This document shows, in pieces, positions 1-4,016 of a DNA stretch of 9,585 nt. The notes under the pieces were generated by a model that was not told the origin of the DNA, searched no databases, and was given only the letters and a program-made list of their open reading frames with translations. The stretch's first letter is position 1, and each line of letters begins with the position of its first letter. Made by a program: the position numbers and the translations under genes. The DNA is from Actinomycetes bacterium. GTDB taxonomy: Bacteria; Actinomycetota; Acidimicrobiia; Spongiisociales; UBA4744. The stretch spans positions 1 to 9,585 of the forward strand of contig JAHEDM010000067.1 in NCBI GenBank assembly GCA_024641205.1, read 5' to 3'.

Positions 1-331
1 CTTCTGCCTCGCCCTCTTGGACGAGAGCAATGCCGTGTTGGGCCAAGGCGGCCCCGATGTTCTGATTGCGAACGGCCGGAAGGGTGACCATCCCCTGCAG
101 TTGGTAGACACGGGTGTCGAATTCGCCTCGCTGGGTTCTTGGCAAGAAGGAAACGGTTCCGACCAACTCTTCTCCTCCGCCCAGGTCTGCGAAGGCTCCG
201 AGATGAATGGCGCCGGCTTGGTCATCTCCGGCGTAGCGGGAGGCAGAGGCAGGCAACATCGGTCGGAGGAGGTACCGACGCATTGGAAAGGCTTCCGCCG
301 GAGTGATCACACGTATGGTGGCTTTGGTCAT
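1..331 (-). CDS. GNAT-family N-acetyltransferase (partial, 3' end outside window)
   Basis: The reading frame opens with ATG at 331 on the minus strand and stays open to base 1 (110 codons). It begins MTKATIRVITPAEAFPMRRY and continues through RPMLPASASRYAGDDQAGAIHLGAF, then a strand region (ELVGTVSFLP, YQLQGMVTLPAVR). It ends in RNQNIGAALAQHG, which fits the acetyl-CoA-binding motif A (R/Q-x-x-G-x-G/A) of GNAT enzymes, with Asn in place of the usual glycine after Gln. The N-terminal 'RxxvLRP...Y.GDD....HlGAF' pattern is typical of a small uncharacterised GNAT group. These enzymes move an acetyl group from acetyl-CoA to an amine; the substrate cannot be told here. The ATG overlaps the TGA of the upstream HAD phosphatase (ATGA at 331-328), so the two are probably one operon with coupled translation. 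The C-terminal half lies beyond the left edge. Confidence 0.8.
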   Translation of the reverse strand, partial: MTKATIRVITPAEAFPMRRYLLRPMLPASASRYAGDDQAGAIHLGAFADLGGGEELVGTVSFLPRTQRGEFDTRVYQLQGMVTLPAVRNQNIGAALAQHGIALVQEGEAE

Positions 332-1098
332 GCACGTAGCCGGCCCTGGCGGCGACCGAGGAAGTACGTGGCAGCTGCAAGCCCGGCCGCGCCGGTGACG
401 GCGGTGGTCGTCCTGATGACTTGCTTGGCTTTGCGACTGAACACGATGACCGGCCAGCCGCGATGGTATGCCAGTGACTGCAGAGCACGATCCGCATTGA
501 CGGCCACGGGGTGGCCGACTATCTCCAGGAATGGAAGGTCACCTGCCGAGTCGCTGTACGCATAGGAAAGGCGGAGGTCGTAGCCCTTCTCTTCTGCCAG
601 CTTCTCGATCGCTCTCGCCTTCCCCTCGCCGTAACAGAAGGGCTCCGCCAGGCGACCCGTGTAGACACCATCGACGATCTCAGCGACCGTGCCGATCCCG
701 CCGGTCATACCCATCGCATCGGCCAAATCGTCGACGATTTCAATGGGTGAGGCTGAGACGATATAGGTGTCCCGGCCGGCGTCGTGGTGGAGATCGATGA
801 GACCGCGCGACTCGAGTCGCACGTCCTTGAGGAGCCGGGGTATCACCTGATCGCCGAGCGCTCGCAACTCGGCAACCGTCGTGCCGGCGATGGCGCCAAG
901 GACGCGGTCCCGGACGGCGGCCGTCTTCTCATCGGAGGCTCCGGTCAGCCGGAAGCCGATCGCATTACGGGCATCGGTGACGAGGTCGCTGGTTGGTACA
1001 AACCCGGCCCGCCACGCCGCCATCCCGAACACGAAGACCGACGATCCGCTGATCAGCGTCCGGTCGAGATCGAAGAAGGCTGCGGCAGAATCAGTCAT
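328..1098 (-). CDS. HAD superfamily IB (SerB-like) phosphatase
   Basis: A 256-residue cytosolic phosphatase of the haloacid dehalogenase superfamily, subfamily IB, with all four motifs. Motif I is FFDLDRTL (nucleophile D10, general acid/base D12). Motif II is TYIVSAS (S115). Motif III is GEGK (K160). Motif IV is SDSAGD (D183, D187), which holds Mg2+. The helical stretch between motifs I and II is the expected IB cap. The C-terminal end (about residues 231-248, AVTGAAGLAAATYFLG) is hydrophobic and followed by RRQGRLRA, so it may associate with the membrane. The family acts on phosphomonoesters, and members include phosphoserine and lysophospholipid phosphatases; the substrate here is unknown. 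I chose ATG at 1098, seven codons upstream of the motif I segment. A TTG at 1119 is in frame, but the extra residues (ERPGGH) look non-conserved. It is followed by the GNAT gene with an ATGA overlap. Confidence 0.88.
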   Translation of the reverse strand: MTDSAAAFFDLDRTLISGSSVFVFGMAAWRAGFVPTSDLVTDARNAIGFRLTGASDEKTAAVRDRVLGAIAGTTVAELRALGDQVIPRLLKDVRLESRGLIDLHHDAGRDTYIVSASPIEIVDDLADAMGMTGGIGTVAEIVDGVYTGRLAEPFCYGEGKARAIEKLAEEKGYDLRLSYAYSDSAGDLPFLEIVGHPVAVNADRALQSLAYHRGWPVIVFSRKAKQVIRTTTAVTGAAGLAAATYFLGRRQGRLRA

Positions 1099-1266
1099 GT
1101 GCCCACCAGGTCGTTCCAATCACGGTACCAGAAGGCTTGGATGACAGGTCTGGGTGCGATCGGCCCGGCGAGTCACCACCCGGGTAGCTGATAGTGGATA
1201 GAGCCGGCTCCCAGCACGGGGCGATCAAGCGCTCGGTCGGGACTGCTTCGAAGGAGCTTCGGCGGC

Positions 1267-1272
1267 TACGCT
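1267..1272 (+). promoter_or_regulatory. Possible -10 element for a leaderless NYN transcript
   Basis: TACGCT fits the TANNNT -10 pattern of high-GC actinobacteria and lies 7 bases before the ATG at 1280, the distance expected if transcription starts at or next to the start codon. The only Shine-Dalgarno-like site nearby (AAGGAG, 1251-1256) is 23 bases from that ATG, too far to work well. No good -35 is visible. This is an inference from spacing only. Confidence 0.2.
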
Positions 1273-1279
1273 GGTGGAT

Positions 1280-2335
1280 ATGGCAGCCGAAGAAGAACGG
1301 ATTGCTCTGTTCCTTGACTACGAGAACCTGGCGATCGGTACTCGTGATAATCTCGATGGGTTCCAGTTCGATCTGAAGCCGATAGCAGACGCTCTCGCAG
1401 AACGCGGTCGAGTAATCGTCCGAAGGGCTTACGCCGACTGGTCATTCTTCGGCGACGATCGGCAGCGGCTGACCCACCACCACGTCGAGCTGATCGAGAT
1501 TCCTCAGCGGATGGGACCGGGCCGCAAGAATGCGGCAGACATCAAGATGGCCGTTGATGCTTTGGAATTGGCGTTCGAACGCGACTACATCACCACGTTC
1601 GTCATAGGCACAGGAGACAGCGACTTCACGCCGCTGGTCCACAAGCTCCGGGAACTGAATCGTCGCGTCATCGGTGTTGGTATCAAGGACTCGACGTCGG
1701 CACTTTTGCCACCCGCCTGTGATGAGTTCTTGTTCTACGACAGCTTGGAGGGAGTCGACGCCCCTCGTCGCCGCAAACAGCGCGAACGGTCGGCCGAGCC
1801 GGCGCCCGAAACCGACCCGCGGCCCCTCGCAAAGCCGCAGGCAGCTTCGCTGGACGAGTTGTCCGCGCTGGTTACCCAAACCCTGGCAGGCCTGCAGAGG
1901 ACGAGCGGGGGGGCCGTACTTGCTTCTTCGGTAAAACGGGCCTTGCTGCGTAAGGACCCAACCTTCAGCGAACCCGACTACGGCTTCCGTGCATTTGGAG
2001 AGCTGCTCCGCCACCTCGAGGAACGAAAGGTGGTCGAACTCACCGAGGGGACTGCCAAGGGCGACCCCGAGGTGGGGTTTCCTTCCGAAGGACGAGGAGA
2101 AGAAGCCGCGTTTTCCTTGCTGCAGCAGGTCGTAGGGGATCTGGAGATGGGAAACGGCCGTCCGCTCATGTCGGGACTGAAGAACCAACTTCGCAAACGG
2201 CAACCGGATTTCTCCGAGAAGCTCTACGGCTTCGGAGGCTTCCTCCAGTTCTGCAAAGCGGCTCAAGCGCGAGGGTTGATCGAATTCGAGTGGGACGACG
2301 ACGCCGGCGATTATGTCTTGAGAACGGCCGGCTGA
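1280..2335 (+). CDS. NYN-domain ribonuclease-like protein with two OST-HTH/LOTUS domains
   Basis: A 351-residue soluble protein. Residues 7-155 form an NYN (PIN-like, LabA/DUF88) nuclease domain. It begins IALFLDYENLAIG (D13), with acidic residues in AADIKMAVDALELA (D87, D93) and GTGDSDFTPLVHKLRE (D113, D115), and ends IGVGIKDSTSALLPPACDEFLFYD. These are the positions where NYN enzymes bind metal for RNA cleavage. A charged, Pro-rich linker (about 160-190) leads to two related modules at about 192-255 and 275-347. They share the pattern LxxxLLRKDPxFSExxYGFxxFxxLLxxxxxRxxxE, which marks the OST-HTH/LOTUS fold, an RNA- or G-quadruplex-binding winged helix. The architecture therefore points to an RNA-targeting nuclease; the target is unknown. 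I prefer ATG 1280 over GTG 1274, and neither has a well-placed ribosome site. It is transcribed divergently from the HAD gene, with a 181-base gap, and has no plus-strand partner downstream. Confidence 0.88.
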   Translation: MAAEEERIALFLDYENLAIGTRDNLDGFQFDLKPIADALAERGRVIVRRAYADWSFFGDDRQRLTHHHVELIEIPQRMGPGRKNAADIKMAVDALELAFERDYITTFVIGTGDSDFTPLVHKLRELNRRVIGVGIKDSTSALLPPACDEFLFYDSLEGVDAPRRRKQRERSAEPAPETDPRPLAKPQAASLDELSALVTQTLAGLQRTSGGAVLASSVKRALLRKDPTFSEPDYGFRAFGELLRHLEERKVVELTEGTAKGDPEVGFPSEGRGEEAAFSLLQQVVGDLEMGNGRPLMSGLKNQLRKRQPDFSEKLYGFGGFLQFCKAAQARGLIEFEWDDDAGDYVLRTAG

Positions 2336-2379
2336 AGCAGCCCGAAGAAGGGCCCCTTGGTGGGAACCAGCCCCCCTCC

Positions 2380-2400
2380 GTCGAGCCCGTTGGGCTCGAC
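2380..2400. terminator. Perfect 9-bp hairpin downstream of the NYN gene
   Basis: GTCGAGCCC (2380-2388), a 3-base loop GTT, and GGGCTCGAC (2392-2400) pair perfectly. The hairpin lies 45 bases after the NYN stop codon and has no U-tract on either strand. It could be a U-less terminator serving both converging genes, or one unit of a repeat element. Confidence 0.45.
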
Positions 2401-2401
2401 A

Positions 2402-2441
2402 CCTCCCCCCTCGGTGCTCACTTCGTTCGCCCGGGGGGAGG
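2402..2441. repeat. REP-like inverted repeat with 9-bp C/G arms
   Basis: CCTCCCCCC (2402-2410) is the exact reverse complement of GGGGGGAGG (2433-2441). The 22-base loop contains GCTCACTTCGTTCGC (2416-2430) and can form a short inner stem (GGTG 2413-2416 with CGCC 2428-2431). Such TTCG-containing, C/G-armed palindromes are typical of dispersed intergenic repeats in high-GC bacteria. Only one copy is in this window, so its repeat status is unproven. Confidence 0.4.
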
Positions 2442-2462
2442 GAACATGACCCCTGACTCGGA

Positions 2463-2483
2463 AACCCCCCTCAGAGGGAGGTT
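2463..2483. repeat. Imperfect inverted repeat, third hairpin of the cluster
   Basis: AACCCCCCTC (2463-2472) and GAGGGAGGTT (2474-2483) are complementary apart from one C-A mismatch, around a central A. The innermost pairs must open to make a loop. The arms share the C-run plus CTC theme of the neighbouring hairpins, which suggests that all belong to one composite element. Confidence 0.35.
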
Positions 2484-2589
2484 GATGGTAGGGAGCTTCC
2501 GCCGGTCCGGCAGCTTTCAAGGGCCGACCCGACCGCGTTACATGCGCAGAGTCGCACATCGAGTCGAGTTGGCATAGAGGCAAATGGCC

Positions 2590-3222
2590 CTAAGTAATGG
2601 TTCCTTGGTTAGTCCGGCGCCAACGATGCACCCATCCGGTCAGCACCACGGCGGTAGCCAGCGGCCACACCCAGGCCTGGTCGCCTGGGCCGCCCGGTCC
2701 CGTGCGGGCCATGGTTCGCTCGAGCCGGAGAAGCCGGTAACCCCGGGTCTTCTCCTTCAATTGGGCATCTGACCATCGGCGTGGGTTGATCCCGGCGGCA
2801 TATGCGGCGAAACCGCTGCCGATGAGAACCGACCGCATGAGAGCCATGCGTTCGGGAACCGCCGAGACGTCGACGGCTTCCGCTTCCCACCAACCGCTGG
2901 GAAGCCACACTTCAACCGACGGCGCAGCCAGCGCGTTGCGAAACCAATCGGCCGCCTCTCCGTATCCGGCCAGGCAATAGACGTCGCCACCGACGATGGC
3001 GTAGTTGAGCGGAGTCAGGTACCTGTTGCCCGAGCGTCTCCCGCGGTGCACCAGCACCATCAGGCGTCCTCCGACCGGCGGCCACGAGTTGAGCATGCCG
3101 CCCAATCCGAGCCGCCACAAGGCAACCATGAACGGGTTCAGCAATCGGAAAGCCTGCCGCGCTACCGAGGCGGGGCCAAGAGAAGAGGACCCCCCGCTGG
3201 GCGAAGGGTCCTCCGTGGCCAT
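2590..3222 (-). CDS. F420/deazaflavin-dependent nitroreductase-family protein (Ddn/DUF385)
   Basis: This gives 210 residues from the ATG at 3222. Residues 28-115 match the split-barrel flavin/deazaflavin-binding fold of the Ddn family: NPFMVALWRLGLGGML, then GRLMVLVHRGRRSGNRYLTP, then LAGYGEAADWFRNALAAPSVEVWL. The pattern 'GRRSG....TPLNY' followed by 'W..N..A.P.V.V' is characteristic. Family members use reduced F420 to reduce quinones, nitro compounds or enoate-type substrates, often at the membrane. A C-terminal hydrophobic segment (about 183-198, AWVWPLATAVVLTGWVH) would anchor this one. The start is uncertain. A TTG at 3228 has AAAGG 5 bases upstream. However, codons 4-13 coincide with a terminator hairpin for the upstream RRM gene and encode a low-complexity stretch (EDPSPSGGSSSLG). 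TTG 3144 or ATG 3129 are therefore possible true starts. It lies 28 bases downstream of the RRM gene. Confidence 0.8.
   Translation of the reverse strand: MATEDPSPSGGSSSLGPASVARQAFRLLNPFMVALWRLGLGGMLNSWPPVGGRLMVLVHRGRRSGNRYLTPLNYAIVGGDVYCLAGYGEAADWFRNALAAPSVEVWLPSGWWEAEAVDVSAVPERMALMRSVLIGSGFAAYAAGINPRRWSDAQLKEKTRGYRLLRLERTMARTGPGGPGDQAWVWPLATAVVLTGWVHRWRRTNQGTIT
3178..3213 (-). terminator. Intrinsic terminator of the RRM gene, overlapping the next ORF
   Basis: Read on the minus strand, GAGGACCC (3213-3206) pairs perfectly with GGGTCCTC (3192-3185). An inner CCC-AGC-GGG stem (3201-3193) stacks within it, leaving TTCG unpaired. TTCTCTT (3184-3178) follows. A GC-rich stem plus a pyrimidine/T-rich tail, 37 bases after the RRM stop codon, fits an intrinsic terminator. 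It falls inside the 5' end of the annotated nitroreductase-family ORF. Confidence 0.6.
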
Positions 3223-3250
3223 CAGCAAGGTGGCCTTTCAATCAGTCGGA

Positions 3251-3583
3251 TCAGTAACGATCGCGTCCGCCGCCGCCACCACCGTAGCCGCCGCGATCGC
3301 CGCCGCCACCGTAGCCGCCGCCACCGCCGCCGGAGCGGGGCTGACGCGGGCGAGCTTCGTTCACGGTCAGCTTCCGCCCACCGATATCCGTGCCCTCCAG
3401 CTCCTGAATTGCCTTGCGGGCATCCTCATCGGATTCCATTTCGATGAAACCAAAACCCCGCGAACGGTTGGTCGCCCGGTCCATGATCACGTTGGCAGAC
3501 GTTACGACGCCGTGCCCTTCGAATAGACGCTCGAGGTCCTCATTCGAGTACGACCACGGGAGGTTTCCTACATAGATGTTCAT
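3251..3583 (-). CDS. Glycine-rich RRM RNA-binding protein
   Basis: A 110-residue protein with one RNA recognition motif (residues 1-78) and a Gly-rich tail. RNP2 is IYVGNL (3-8) and RNP1 is RGFGFIEM (42-49), with the aromatic residues that stack on RNA bases (Y4, F44, F46). The tail (84-110) consists of GGGGGGYGGGG and GGYGGGGGG blocks with Arg and Asp between them, ending RDRY. This matches the bacterial Rbp family (best known in cyanobacteria), single-stranded RNA binders often linked to cold or stress and to mRNA localisation or stability. Start ATG 3583 has AGGAAGG at 3597-3591, 7 bases upstream. The start also overlaps the stop of the 44-codon ORF (ATGA), so translation is probably coupled to it. 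The Gly-tail DNA has a repeated GCC/ACC pattern prone to slippage. Confidence 0.93.
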   Translation of the reverse strand: MNIYVGNLPWSYSNEDLERLFEGHGVVTSANVIMDRATNRSRGFGFIEMESDEDARKAIQELEGTDIGGRKLTVNEARPRQPRSGGGGGGYGGGGDRGGYGGGGGGRDRY

Positions 3584-3714
3584 TCTTCGACCTTCCTATC
3601 AACACTTACCATCTCGGGGCCGATCTCATGAGAGCAAACCGCGAGTGTTCCAATATCATCGTGGGGCAGTTTCATCTTGACCACGCAGCCGGTTGCCCGG
3701 TGCGCTATACCCAT
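3580..3714 (-). CDS. Small ORF (44 aa) coupled to the RRM gene
   Basis: ATG at 3714 opens a 44-codon frame that begins MGIAHRATGCVVKMKLPHDD and ends MVSVDRKVEE. Its TGA (3582-3580) shares bases with the RRM start codon (ATGA at 3583-3580). Upstream is one of the best ribosome sites in the window (AAAGGAG at 3727-3721, 6 bases from ATG). The product is small and polar, with two Cys (10, 27) and three His (5, 18, 29), no membrane segment and no signal peptide. I do not recognise a family. The evidence for a real gene is the ribosome site plus the exact ATGA junction. It may make a functional microprotein, or it may be a leader whose translation opens the RRM start. Absence of homologues could mean that only its translation matters. 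Confidence 0.6.
   Translation of the reverse strand: MGIAHRATGCVVKMKLPHDDIGTLAVCSHEIGPEMVSVDRKVEE
3591..3597 (-). promoter_or_regulatory. Ribosome binding site of the RRM gene
   Basis: AGGAAGG on the minus strand lies 7 bases before ATG 3583, inside the last codons of the small ORF. The RRM gene can therefore initiate on its own as well as by coupling. Confidence 0.7.
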
Positions 3715-3717
3715 CAA

Positions 3718-3817
3718 CCACTCCTTTCCTGACGACGGATGCCGGAAAGTCTTGCTTCTCGGGCCTCGAAATCCGGACGCGGACCGCGAGCAGTCGGCGT
3801 GGATTGGAAAGGAGTGG
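3718..3817 (-). promoter_or_regulatory. Candidate Shine-Dalgarno-sequestering RNA stem in the small-ORF/RRM leader
   Basis: On the minus strand CCACTCCTTTCC (3817-3806) is the exact complement of GGAAAGGAGTGG (3729-3718), giving a perfect 12-bp stem. The downstream arm contains the complete AAAGGAG ribosome site of the small ORF and ends 3 bases before its ATG (3714). The 76-base interval can fold further: CCGGA and TCCGG arms enclose a small TTTCG-AGGCC-CGAGA hairpin. If transcription starts upstream of 3817, this structure would mask the ribosome site and could act as a switch (for example thermal, protein- or ligand-controlled). The sequence shows the complementarity; the regulatory role is inferred. 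Confidence 0.45.
3721..3727 (-). promoter_or_regulatory. Ribosome binding site of the 44-aa small ORF
   Basis: AAAGGAG on the minus strand is 6 bases before ATG 3714, near the ideal match and spacing. It sits wholly inside the 12-base inverted-repeat arm described above. Confidence 0.65.
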
Positions 3818-3877
3818 GAAGAATCAACTTTTCAGAACCTGTCTCACCAAGCGGCATCGGTCTACCGCCGTGGCCAC

Positions 3878-3883
3878 ATTGTA
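3878..3883 (-). promoter_or_regulatory. Possible -10 of the small-ORF/RRM operon
   Basis: TACAAT on the minus strand differs from the consensus TATAAT by one base. Transcription from it would start near 3871, giving a leader of about 157 bases that includes both arms of the 12-base inverted repeat. No convincing -35 is present at 16-18 bases. Instead the region upstream holds two CTTTCGC copies (3910-3904 and 3891-3885), which could bind an activator. Confidence 0.3.
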
Positions 3884-4006
3884 GGCGAAAGAAACCGTGA
3901 GGTGCGAAAGTTTCCCGATCGCGGTGAGCGAAGCCCCTGAATTCGGGGGAGTGCCACTACTCCGCCAACTCTGCCTATCTGCCAGACTTGTCGAACACCG
4001 CAGTTC

Positions 4007-4011
4007 AGGAG
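4007..4011 (+). promoter_or_regulatory. Ribosome binding site fixing the tyrosine phenol-lyase start
   Basis: AGGAG lies 5 bases before ATG 4017. It supports this start over the upstream in-frame start at 3897, whose added 40 residues have no family counterpart. Confidence 0.8.
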
Positions 4012-4016
4012 TCACG

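Larger units (their letters stand above)
2336..2589. other. Convergent intergenic region rich in inverted repeats
   Basis: This is the 254-base gap between the converging NYN and nitroreductase-family genes. I see no gene in it. It holds several hairpins, listed separately, with C-run arms (2371-2379, 2402-2410, 2465-2470) and G-run arms (2433-2441, 2474-2481). A smaller hairpin, GCCGG-t-CCGGC, lies at 2501-2511 and is flanked by AGCT on both sides. None is followed by a clear T-run, so if they end transcription they do so as U-tract-less hairpins. The same content would also fit a REP-like intergenic repeat. Confidence 0.6.
3715..4016. other. Divergent control region between the RRM operon and the tyrosine phenol-lyase operon
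   Basis: This 302-base gap holds no gene that I can support. It contains the predicted leader stem and -10 for the minus-strand operon, two direct CTTTCGC repeats 19 bases apart, and a GAAAC/GTTTC inverted pair around 3891-3914. Nearer to the phenol-lyase start are CCCC-TGAATTC-GGGG at about 3935-3949 and a GGAGT/ACTCC hairpin just after it. No sigma70-like plus-strand promoter stands out, and I see no recognisable TyrR-type box. Confidence 0.5.

Noticed and set aside
17..565. Plus-strand open frame of 182 codons
   Set aside because: It lies opposite the GNAT and HAD genes, whose motifs are clear, and its product has no recognisable domain.
1442..2266. Long minus-strand frame (274 codons) opposite the NYN gene
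   Set aside because: The plus strand encodes NYN and LOTUS motifs throughout; long antisense frames are common in GC-rich coding DNA and this one shows no domain.
2584..2772. Small plus-strand ORF near the convergent gap
   Set aside because: It overlaps the 3' end of the nitroreductase-family gene in antisense and has no ribosome site or domain.
3251..3340. Tandem repeat or CRISPR-like array
   Set aside because: The repetition is explained by Gly-rich codons of the RRM tail, with no regular spacers.
3806..3817. Plus-strand ribosome site (GGAAAGGAGTGG) for a small plus-strand gene
   Set aside because: No ATG, GTG or TTG follows at a workable distance before the frame closes; the sequence is better explained as an arm of the inverted repeat.
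3897..4016. Upstream in-frame extension of tyrosine phenol-lyase
   Set aside because: The family begins close to the ATG at 4017, which has AGGAG 5 bases upstream; the added 40 residues match nothing in the family.
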